64,000 bases of DNA, from positions 1-64,000 of the forward strand of contig MU001705.1 of NCBI GenBank assembly GCA_010093515.1, in the 5' to 3' direction. The stretch is from Lineolata rhizophorae. Its lineage: Eukaryota; Ascomycota; Dothideomycetes; Lineolatales; Lineolataceae. The position numbers were made by a program, and so were the translations under genes. Within the stretch, counting starts at the first letter, position 1. Each line of letters begins with the position of its first letter. Below are positions 22,107 to 32,117 of this stretch, one piece after another. The notes below the pieces were generated by a model that was not told the origin of the DNA, ran no database searches, and saw only the letters and a list, made by a program, of their open reading frames with translations.

Positions 22107-25100
22107 ATGGTCAAAAAAGCAATTGACTCGCGGATTCCAGCTCTAATCCGCAATGGAGCGCAGGTGAGTTTGCTCTCGCTGCGGGAGACGTATGCGCCAC
22201 GCTCACAATGCGCAGGAGAAGAAGCGGAGTTTCTTCGTCGTAGTCGGCGATCGCCAAAAAGACGTCATCGTGAATCTCTACCACATCCTCCTCAACGTAG
22301 ACGTCAAGCTAAACAAGTCGGTCTTATGGGCGTACAAAAACAAGCTGTTGGGATTCACGAGCCACCGAAAGAAGCGCGAGAAGAAGATCCGCAAGGAAAT
22401 CAAGCGTGGGATTCGGGATGCTGATACCGAAGACCCTTTCGAGCTCTTCGTATCCACTCAGAACATTCGATATGTTTACTACAAGGAGACCGATAAGATC
22501 CTAGGCAACACCTTCGGCATGTGTATTTTGCAGGACTTCGAGGCCCTTACGCCCAACCTTTTAGCGAGAACTATCGAGACCGTAGAGGGGGGTGGTCTAG
22601 TTTTGCTGTTGCTCAAAGGCATGAAGAGCCTGAAGCAGCTCTACACTCTGTCGATGGATATCCATTCGAGATATCGGACGGAGGCCCATGACGACGTAGT
22701 TGCTCGATTTAACGAACGGTTTATTCTCTCGCTGGGTAGTTGCGAATCATGCTTGGTCGTCGATGATGAAATGAATGTACTCCCGATATCAGGTGGGAAA
22801 TCGGTCAAGCAGTTGCCGCCTCCCAACTCGGACGATGCTAGAAAACCGCTCACGGCCAAAGAGTTGGACGAAATAAAGGAGAGCTTGCAAGAAACGCAGC
22901 CTATAGGTTCGCTAATACAGCTCGCAAGAACGGTCGACCAGGCGAAGGCCCTCCTGACTTTCGCGGATGCCATTTCTGAGAAGACTCTGCGAACCACCGT
23001 CACGCTTACGGCCGCCCGTGGTCGGGGAAAGTCAGCGGCCTTGGGCGTAGCAGTCACAGCCGCAATCGCGCATGGATACAGTAACATCTTCATCACTTCC
23101 CCTAGTCCCGAAAACTTGAAGACGCTATTCGAGTTCGTCTTCAGGGGCTTTGACGCTTTAAACTACCTCGATCACGTGGACTATTCCATCATACAATCCA
23201 CGAATCCCGATTTCAACAAGGCCATTGTCAGGGTAAACGTTCATCGCCAACACAGGCAAACGATTCAGTACATTCGACCCCAAGATGCGTACACTCTCGG
23301 GCAGGCGGAACTACTCGTCATCGATGAGGCAGCTGCCATACCCCTACCGCTGGTGCGCAAGCTCATGGGACCCTACCTCGTATTCATGGCGTCCACGATC
23401 AATGGCTACGAGGGAACGGGCCGTTCGCTTTCTCTAAAGCTTATCCAGCAACTTCGAGAACAATCACGAGGAGGGGTAAAAGTGAACGGGGGCGACATTA
23501 CCGTTACGGATCGGTCGACGGGACGGCCAAGCAAGGGCTCGGAAGTTTCTAGCGCTAGTCGATCCCTAAGAGAAATCACTCTCTCCGAGCCGATTCGGTA
23601 CGCTCCTGGCGATGCGGTGGAAAAGTGGCTAAACAGACTTCTATGTCTCGACGCCACATTGCCGCGGTCCAGCTTGGTCACTCGTGGGTGTCCGCATCCG
23701 TCCGAGTGCCAACTTCTACAAGTCAACCGGGACACCCTTTTTTCTTTTCACCCAGTCTCCGAGAAATTTCTCCAGCAGATGATGGCCCTTTATGTTGCTA
23801 GTCACTATAAAAACTCTCCCAACGACCTCCAATTGATGTCGGATGCACCCGCGCATCAACTTTTCGTCCTCGTCCCGCCCGTCGACCCCGATAGCAGTCG
23901 GCTGCCCGAGCCACTTTGCGTCATCCAAGTGGCTCTCGAGGGACAAATCAGTCGCGAGAGTGTGCTAAGCAGCTTAAGCCGCGGCGTGCGGCCAGGTGGC
24001 GACATGATCCCCTGGCTCGTCAGTCAGCAATTCCAAGATGATGAGTTTGCGGCTCTATCGGGGGCGCGGGTGGTGCGCATCGCTGCCCATCCTGACTATA
24101 TGAACATGGGATACGGGAAGCGCGCATTGCAATTGCTAGTTGACTTCTACGAGGGTAAATTCGCAAGCCTTGAGGAGGCGGACCAAACCGCGGAGCCAGA
24201 GGAAATGATCCGCGTCTCTGATGCGGAACTAGAACAGTCGACACTTCTTACTGACGATGTCAAAGTGCGCGACATTTCTGCCATGCCCCCGCTATTCGCG
24301 CGCCTGGCCGAGCGCCGACCGCCGCGGTTGGACTACGTTGGCGTCAGCTATGGCCTTACGCCCCCCTTGCATAAATTCTGGAAGCGCGGAGGATTCGCTC
24401 CGGTGTACCTACGGCAGACGCCCAACGAGTTGACCGGGGAGCATACATGCGTTATGCTACGTACTCTAGACTCAGGGACAGATCGGGAAGGGGATGGAGG
24501 CTGGCTCGCGGATTTTGCTCGAGACTTCCACCGCCGCTTCTTATCGCTGTTGTCTTTTCAATTCCGCGAGTTCCCCGCTGTTCTCGCTCTAGGTATTGAC
24601 GAGTCTGCGGCTGCGGCGTTCAAACCCATCGATCAGGGTGATACGAGTAGTGATACAAATGGCGTAGCCGCTAAACCAGCTATCCCTACTGCATACTCAT
24701 CCAGTCCCCTCAGTAAGCTCGACCTCGATGCGCTCTTCTCGCCTTTCGACCTAAAGCGTCTTGATTCCTATGCTCGCAACATGCTCGACTATCACGTCGT
24801 TCTTGACATGGTTCCCGCGATTGCCGTACTGTACTTTTCAGGCCGCTTGCGCCGTCATGGCGTGCGTTTATCAGGCGTCCAAACTGCGCTACTACTCGCC
24901 GTCGGTCTGCAGCGTAAAGGGCTTGAATCGCTGGAGAAGGAGCTCGGCCTACAAAACAGCCAGCTACTCGCAATGTTTGTAAAAGTGATGAGAAAGGTAG
25001 CGATGTGCTTCAGGAGCGTGGTCGAAGGAGCAGCCGCTGAAGGTATTCCGAATGAAGAAGCTGGTGGGGACGAAGCTGAAGCCAAAGAGTTTAAGCCATT

Positions 25101-25470
25101 AGACAAAACACTAGTGGACGAGCTAGAAGAAGCAGGCGATGAAGTGCGTATGGAAGAGAAGGAAAGAGTACGGAGCATGATTGATGCTTTGCCGTTGGAA
25201 CGGTAAGTACCGTCGTTTTCAAGCCTATTTGGCCATCGCGTAAGCTAACCTACCCTTAGCTACGAGATCGCCGTTGACACCGCCCAGACCGACTGGGACG
25301 ATGCTGAGCGCCAGATCAGAGCCGGCGGCAACAAAAGCACAACTGTGAGTATCAAATCAGGCAAAGATGGATCGGGCAAGCGCAAAGCCGACGGCGCGCT
25401 CGGCGAGGCACTTAAGGAGGCTGGTCGATTGAACGAAAAGAGAGTGAAGAAGGGTAGAAGCAAGGGATAG
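22107..25470 (+). CDS. KRE33: RNA cytidine acetyltransferase Kre33/NAT10, 1084 residues
   Basis: Exons are 22107-22163, 22216-25202 and 25260-25470. The start MVKKAIDSRIPALIRNG matches the orthologue N-terminus and is joined by splicing to EKKRSFFVVVGDR. Domains in order: N-terminal DUF1726-type region (ILGNTFGMCILQDFEALTPN), helicase-like ATPase with P-loop AARGRGKSAALG and DEAAAIPLPLV, GNAT acetyltransferase with the acetyl-CoA loop RIAAHPDYMNMGYGKRALQL, and a Lys-rich C-terminus (KRVKKGRSKG) suited to nucleolar RNA binding. The enzyme makes N4-acetylcytidine in 18S rRNA and some tRNAs using ATP and acetyl-CoA, and is needed for 40S biogenesis. A shorter ATG at 22192 lies inside the first intron and is rejected. 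Confidence 0.97.
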
Positions 25471-27737
25471 GGTGGCTGCTAGTCCGACACGCCACTTGCG
25501 GCCGGGTAGTCTTGTTTGCGTTCTATTTGTATATTCGAATGTAATGGCGTGTTTCAAGCGTGTTCACCGGGCGCGGCTTTAAGGCCCCCGAAAAATAAAA
25601 CTTCAAACACATTTCATCGGCTTTTCAGTCGATCGGCGAAGTTCCAAATCTGTTCAGGAGCCAGTTCACATACCCATGCTAGTCTATGGAATGGCTAGTT
25701 AAACTACATTTGCCTAAATGATTGGTCCCAGCCATCGCGTACGTAATTCAGTTGGTGATGTCTCCCAAAGCCCGTGCGTGCCTTTAGTCTCCTAGTTTTC
25801 AATCGCTCGATCATGATAAAAGGCTGGGCTAAAAACTTCGATCGCTTGCTATAGAAGACCATTAGGGTGCATTTCGGCTTGATGATATATGTTCTTCGGG
25901 CGTGTAGAAAGGGGGATCTATGCAATGGTAAGATATGGGGCCGCTCAAATCGCCGGCATACTGGCACGTCCATTTTTCTAGATATATGATAAACTTAGAT
26001 GTGGCCTAACCCGCAGAGTCTACTCTGTTTCGTTGACATACTTTTAAATAAACAGAGAGTAAAGCCTCTCTATTGATGTTATGCAAATAGATACTTGTGT
26101 GAATCAACCGACGGAACCCGGATTCCGGTGGTGCTCTTATGCTTCACACACCGCAGTCACTAGGATTGCAGTAGTATTTATCACAACATCTTATCTGCTC
26201 AAAGGACGTTACAAAACATTGACCGTGCTAAATGTCTCCTAGAGTCCGCGCTCGCATTGTTTCTCCGAGAAATTTTTTACTTATTTTGGCTTTAGTTCTT
26301 TTTGCCGGTTTTTTTTTTTTTTTTTTTTGCTCATGTGTATTCCTGATCACATCCTACTATTCCAGCACGGCTGAAACTCATAGGTACTGAATTTTGAGCT
26401 GTCTAGTCCGTCAGTTCCATTTACGAAAATATTAGCATTAACCTATGTCAGGAAACTACGAGCCTCGTATCATTTGTCTCCTAGCCTCGCATCTCTGCAT
26501 CTTTCATTTTCGTGGCATTATCTAGAACAAGTTGTGGAACTTGCTCCATTATTTCCTACCTCAGTTATACAGCTCAAGCAAATAAAGAGCATAGCTACTA
26601 GGCCATTTCTCAGAACGCAGGAATAGACGATACCCCTTTCAAACAATTTCTCGAATTTGCGCTATTCTAACGGGAGCAGATCAGGGCGCCAAGCAGAGCA
26701 TCAAAGTTACCCGCGGTGCGTTATCTCTCGGAGCGACTATCGTGTCTTTTCATGTTTGTCGGCCGAGGTCGTTGGCTGTCTTTTAATTGGTTTCTGGAAC
26801 ATGCGAGGCATAGGGCAGGCCTTCGCACCAATGTTAACAGGTTCGGACATTGTACTGGTAGCCAACTTCGTAATCCCCGTCATCCCGAAATCGCGAAGTA
26901 ATATCAGCGAGCAGTGGGAAATACTACAGCGGAACTAAGCCATTCGCACTCTATGGGCTGCGAAATACCATGAGAAGACTACTCCGCAGTGTTGCAAAAG
27001 ACTACAGTGGCGCAGCCAAACAATACTAAAACTTACGTGTATGACTGCTAGACGTTCGAATCGAGGCCTGTCGTTCTGTAACTTTCTCAGTGTCGATGAT
27101 CACCTATGATTATATTGCATAACCTCATTGTACCTAGTCGTATCAGCTGCTTCCAAAGGCGATGTAAGTCAGACGGGACTTTGTATGGAGGGTCGGAATA
27201 TGTGGATCGAGTGAACAAGACTGGCCTATACGAAACGTCAGGCTTTTTTCCAAGTTACGCTACGACGCTAGTAGCGTTTTGTTAGCTATCAATCTATCTA
27301 GGCAGATAAACGTCAAATGTGAACAGAAAAGTGTCAAAAGTACCTTTCTAGAGGAAGAATTCCCGCCTATCATTTGGTAAATGAACATTGGAGGTCTCAC
27401 CTAGACCGTTTTATATGCTGCCGACGTATGCGCCGAGACGGGGCCGGACGTACCAAGTAATGTCCTCGCTGATGGTGACTTCAATGGACGCTATATGCAT
27501 GATTCTGGGAGCACGAATGCTAGATGACGGGGTGAATCATCGGAGTCGATAGCACCTGCTCTGCCTGTGTCTCATTCACGTTATTCGTCATTTTGTGAAC
27601 CTGAAGTTTGAAAAGACCGGTGAGTCTAAGTATATAAAGTGGGCTACAACGATCGTCTGAGTCTGGTTTTCTTTTCATTGCCGAAGCCTGCTGGCCCGAT
27701 ATATAGTATGAATGACCTCTCAGCACAATAATCAAGC
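25471..27737. other. 2.3 kb AT-rich interval without supported genes
   Basis: Both strands are broken by frequent stops. There is a 20-T homopolymer at 26309-26328. Open frames around 25704-25973 and 26657-26938 have no recognisable motif. At 27008-27017 and 27054-27062 tRNA A-box-like and B-box-like strings occur, but no cloverleaf forms. It is probably intergenic DNA with old element remains. Confidence 0.5.
26309..26328. repeat. Poly-T tract, 20 bases
   Basis: An uninterrupted run of 20 T stands in the AT-rich gap after KRE33. It could be the A-tail of an old retroposed insert in minus orientation or simple slippage; no flanking duplication was found by eye. Confidence 0.7.
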
Positions 27738-28245
27738 TTAGTCCCATCTCTGCGGCTTACGACCCCATTTGGAACCGAAAGCCGCGTCAATGCCCTTATT
27801 GAGGTAAAATAGCTCCTCTTTGTAGTATGCTTTCAGCTGTAAGCGCCCGTTAGCTCCGCACGCTATACAAAAAGGTGAGAACACAGGCAGCGATGCCTAC
27901 CTCTTTGTAGTAATGTTTCCAGAGCTTTTTGCAGCATTTTTTGGACTTGTGGACGTTGTCGGACCAAGGACGCCTGCTCATGCACATTTGCAACTCTGTG
28001 TAATACTTGTCCGGGTTGTATTTGGTGAGGTTCGTGTGTCTCTCATTGAGGCGCTCCGCGAAACCTTGCCAGCGATGTACGGGATTTTTGATCTTCGTGT
28101 TCGGCTTTGGGCGGTGGGGAAGGTCCAGGGCATTTGTTTCGTCGACTGTGGCGTACTCCGTCTCGTCAACAAGGAGGAATTGGGTGGCAAAGGCGGCTAC
28201 CGAGAAGGCCACGGTAAATACGAAGAAGGCTTTGAAGAACTTCAT
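27738..28245 (-). CDS. Small secreted protein, 147 residues, function unknown
   Basis: Exon 1 (27901-28245) starts with a clear signal peptide (MKFFKAFFVFTVAFSVAAFA). The 64 bp intron (27837-27900, GTAGGC...CTTACAG with GCTAAC branch site) joins in phase to exon 2 (27738-27836). The mature part is basic and aromatic: a motif HRPKPNTKIKNPVHRWQGF, an LNERHTNLTKY sequon, then MCMSRRPW and SKKCCKKLWKHYYKE, and a C-terminus rich in Tyr and Phe ending GRKPQRWD. It has only three Cys, so it is not a typical disulfide-rich effector. It lies just downstream of VPS53 on the same strand, with its own TATA-like box. I do not recognise the family. Confidence 0.72.
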
Positions 28246-28316
28246 CGCTTTGGGTGGGATATCGCGGCAGATGAAGCAGGGTCAGGGAGACGGCGACTGG
28301 CGAAGCGCAAGTCAGG

Positions 28317-28324
28317 CTTATAAA
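28317..28324 (-). promoter_or_regulatory. TATA-like box of the small secreted gene
   Basis: TTTATAAG on the minus strand lies about 75 bp before the ATG at 28245, a typical TATA distance in ascomycetes. It lies in the 175 bp gap after the VPS53 stop codon. Confidence 0.4.
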
Positions 28325-28420
28325 TGGCGTGTGGGTTGAAAATCTTTGCGACCACGCAGGCACCTATCTATCACGGATCGCTCCTCGCGTGACCACCCCA
28401 AGTACAGCCTACCAGACTCC

Positions 28421-31239
28421 TCACTTGCTCTCTTCCTCTCGCCTCCCAAACCGTCCGAACGTGCCAACGTCTCTGCGGAAAAACTTGCCAATATTCCTCA
28501 GATTTTCGTTCAGGTTAGTTGACCCGTGGGCTGCCCCTCCGTCGCCATGCTGAGCCAATGGAGGTGACGCTGCCTGAGCCGCTGGCACTCCGCTAGCACC
28601 GCCAGAACTACTGCTCGCGTTCGCACTAGCACCAAGGGCTGGGCTACCGAACCGATCCACGCCATCTCTCGCGGCGTTAATAAGAGCGGACCCGAAACTG
28701 CTCGCATCAAATGCTCTGCTTCCTAAGCTAGGCGTGCTTGTGCTCCCTAACCCGCTGATACTCCCGCCTGCTGCGCCGCTGGTAGATGATATCTGGAGCG
28801 GTGTGAGTAGCGGAGAGTTTTGCGCGAGGCCGGCGTGGGCGGGGCTGGCACGGTGGGCTAGGAACAAGTCGATGAGCGGTCCTTGCTCTGCTTTGCGCGT
28901 GATGCCTTTTAAGTCGAGGATTTTGCGAAAGTTGGTGTCGGAGCGGTCGGCTATGTGGATGAGGTAGGCCTGAACGAGAGCCTCTGACGGCGATGGACGA
29001 ACTTGAAGCGTCTTGAGGAGGGGGTCTAACTTGGCTGTCGTTATGTTGACGCGCTTGACGAAACTAGGAAATGTTAACGCACGTAAAGCCGGAGATGTTC
29101 TGAATGCGTACCCTGCAGGTGGTTGCGTGCCAGGCTCTTCGTTAAGCGTTGCCAGCTCAGTAAAACCTTTTTTCAGCACGTACGAGTCCAGTAGCATTTG
29201 TTCCGCCCCAACCTCTGACACTGGACGACACTGCACGATGTTTGCAATGTAAGAATTCACCAATCCGTCCACCAGATTGTCGCAGAATGCCCTAGCATAC
29301 TGCTGCTTGTGCAACAATTTCGAAATCTCCGCGGTGCGTTCCTTTACGCGCCGGAGGAGTTCCGCCACGTAGGTGCTCTGATCGCCAACGCTCTCAAGTT
29401 TGCTCCAGGGCGTGGCCCGCATCTCGCGCCAGGCTGGCTCGCAGTCGATCTCGACCTTGCGGACGAGAGCACGCACGGCCGCGCTGGCTATACCCATGAA
29501 AGCATCAGCCTGGCTCTGTAGATCCACGGCTGACTTGTGCTCCTCGTCGATGCGGCCTTTGATCTTTTCTTCAAGCTGGTTGCACGTTATGTAGCAGTAG
29601 TCCGCTGTATTAAGGATCAGGATGGCGTCTTCCACGGATGGACCCTGAGGTCCCGGCCGTTCACTCAAAAAGTAGAAGAGCACTTGTTGGCTATATTGGT
29701 CCAGGTACTTGGCAAAGGTTTTAGAAAGCTCTAGTAGCCTTGACCCGGTGGATAGCTTGGCGCACTGTGCGAGGTTGACGCGGTAGAAGTGGAAGAGCTC
29801 GGTCGAAGAGGGTATGACCAACTGAGCGGTGAAATCCTCGTCGGCGTTTCGCAACGGCTGCTGGCGGTACTTCGGTATCAAAGTTGCCAGTTGCCTGCAC
29901 TGTTAGTCGGCTGAAGATGAGCGAAACTAGGCGACGTACTTGTCTTGTGAGTCAACCCATAGACTCATGTAGGGTTCGAAGGCTTCTGATATGGCCTGCC
30001 CGAAAGTCATTTTGTTTTCGTCCTTGGACATCATTGTGTCGATTGACGACCGTGACTGGGCCGATTAGCTCATGAATCTCTAGCGAGCAACGGGTGCCCA
30101 ACCTCGTTGGTCGTGAACCGCCTCTCTAGACTATTTTCAAAATCGAGGGTTTCCTGCAGACAGGAAAGGAGCAGATTTACGTCCAAGGTCTGCCCGTCCG
30201 CTCGCCTCATGGACCGCTGCAAAATGCTCTTGTAGTCTTCCCTCGTGCTTTCGCAAAAGGCGTTGGCCAGCTGCTCGTTGACCCGCCAGTGGTGCGGGAA
30301 GATGGCTGCATGCTCGCTATCGTACGTCTTCAGCATACGATTAAACCACGAGTATCTCCGCGAGATGTTGTCAAGAGACCCTGCCTATCTCCGATTAGCG
30401 TCCTAATGCATTCGCTTCGATTACAGAACTTGCTAACCTCGTCGCTCCCCCGAAAGATGTGTCGGTATTCCCGCAACTGCGTGTTGCAATACCAGTTGAC
30501 CAGTCTAGCTCTAGCGTGCTCTCCCAGTGCATCCATGACGCCGCACGCCTCGGATAGAACACCTCGCCGTGCGCTAACTTCGCCCTTCGCGAAGCACACC
30601 TCGAAGTCCTCGCAAACCTGCTCTAGCAGTTCGCGTTGTAGTTCGGAGACATTGCGGCTCAGAGCCGCAATTTGCTCGACGCTCCGATAGCTTTTGAAGT
30701 GCGCAACTAACTGTATCACAGCCTGCAAGAGCTGCGCGCAGTCCCGGTACTGACGTGAGCGTGCCAAGCCACGGAGCTGCTCGTATGCCGTCGTCAGCAT
30801 TTGAAGGCGCTTGAGCGCCGTCATTGATTGCGTCAGATTGCGCTTGGTGCCATCCAAGCGCTTGATGTCAGCCGTCATAGCCGTGATGGCTTCCTCGGTC
30901 TGCATTGCGCGGGAGCGAACTCCTTCGATTCTCGCGAATAGCTCAGATAGTTCTGCTTTGGCAGACTGTATTCGTGCGACGGATTCCGTGTCGGAGGCGG
31001 ACTGGTCGGCGACGAGCGCCGCGATGTCGGCGTCGAGGTCATCTTGGTACGTGTGGAGATGGGCAGCAGTGGCGGCGACAGAGGTTAGGGTCGAGGGATG
31101 CGAAAAAATGGAATTGAGGTGGGAGACGGGGTCATAATTGGCTACGGAAGTCAGTATTAGTTCACGAGATTCTCTAAACTGCGCGACTGTAGAGTTTGTA
31201 CGAACCGGAATCTAGCGAGCTCGAGGGAACTGCAGACAT
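28421..31239 (-). CDS. VPS53: GARP tethering complex subunit Vps53, 869 residues
   Basis: Five exons join in phase: 31206-31239, 30438-31141, 30103-30384, 29940-30055 and 28421-29894. The product starts MSAVPSSSLDSANYDPVSHLNSIF, the Vps53 opening that positions the N-terminal coiled coil. It continues through heptad-rich helices (about residues 40-110), the conserved AGSLDNISRRYSWFNRMLK and KTFAKYLDQYSQQVLFYFL. The C-terminal signature RPSPSEALVQAYLIHIADRSDTNFRKILDLKG is followed by a Ser/Ala/Gly-rich tail. Vps53 is a core of the GARP complex, which tethers endosome-derived vesicles at the trans-Golgi. Introns are 45-64 bp; acceptor choices were set by phase. Part of the sequence looks like COG subunits because both belong to the CATCHR fold. 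Confidence 0.95.
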
Positions 31240-32117
31240 AGGTGGATGCTCGTAGATGCCGTACAATATAAGACAAACGGAACCTAAACTGCAGAGTCTG
31301 AGTATGTTGGAAAAGGCGGCGACCGTCGATGGACTGCGGAATCCCAGGAATGGTGGCACGCGTCGTCGGAGGCGAGACGTTGCAGATGTATCTACGCCAC
31401 ACAACGAATGTGGCTAAAGCCCTTCTGCGCCGCACCTGCAGTACGGAGTAGACCGGATTGATTTGTACTATGTAGATATTCCATGCAAGGGCATAACAAT
31501 GTTGCCTGCTTCCCAAATATGCCGTAGAGCATGCTGAGCACTCGGAATCTACACATATCTTGTCTCACAAATCTCGGTTCGCCCTGCCCTTGAAGCCTGG
31601 TAGGAATTGCTAATCAATCATCTGGCACCCCGAAATGTTTCAATCCTCAGTACAGGACAGATTTTTGTCTAAGAAGTAGTTCCAAGCTACCTCAGAGTCT
31701 TCGAAATATTCGTGAATCTGTCCCAATTTCAGGCCCAAAGAGCCTCGAGAGACCCAAATAGGACTAGCATAGCTTTATGAAGTTGATCGCAGTGCAGTCA
31801 CGTGCATATCGTAGGTTCGGTGTTGAGATTCTCCGTACCGAGCATCATCGCATATTGCCATCTGCCATCACAATATTTGCCTCTGCATCTCCACCTTCAA
31901 CACTCGCATCGCGCGTCCACGTGCGCCGTAGAGATCAACCGTCAAACATCTAGCCACACCATTTTCCGTCGCTTGGCATACGTTGAAGGTCCTTCCAGGC
32001 TTTCCCACGCTTGCCCTGCTCTCGTGCGGCGGGCACTGCTCGAGGTGACCAGTTTCGTCGGCGGGCATCGAGCTCTCGACCGCGAAAGCTTCCTGAGGAT
32101 CGGTGACAATATCTAAC
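31240..32117. promoter_or_regulatory. Divergent promoter region, VPS53 and HSH155
   Basis: An 878 bp gap separates two divergent starts. No gene is supported. It carries the E-box element at 31793-31806 and pyrimidine-rich stretches (for example TGCCTCTGCATCTCC near 31880) as in fungal core promoters. Confidence 0.5.
31793..31806. promoter_or_regulatory. E-box element TGCAGTCACGTGCA upstream of HSH155
   Basis: This 14-mer is identical to the one at 18308-18321 upstream of BRR2. It lies 312 bp before the HSH155 ATG and is in opposite orientation relative to its gene. Confidence 0.4.

Noticed and set aside
22192-22215. ATG at 22192 as the start of KRE33
   Set aside because: It lies in a 52 bp intron; splicing 22163 to 22216 restores the conserved N-terminus MVKKAIDSRIPALIRNGAQ.
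27000-27075. Possible tRNA gene or tRNA-derived SINE (TGGCGCAGCC and GTTCGAATC in A-box/B-box spacing)
   Set aside because: The T-stem around GTTCGAATC does not pair and no acceptor stem can be formed, so it is not a tRNA; a SINE relic remains only a guess.
28421-31239. COG complex subunit (Cog3/Sec34) for the tethering protein
   Set aside because: The C-terminal RPSPSEALVQAYLIHIAD and RKILDLKG blocks and the start are those of Vps53.
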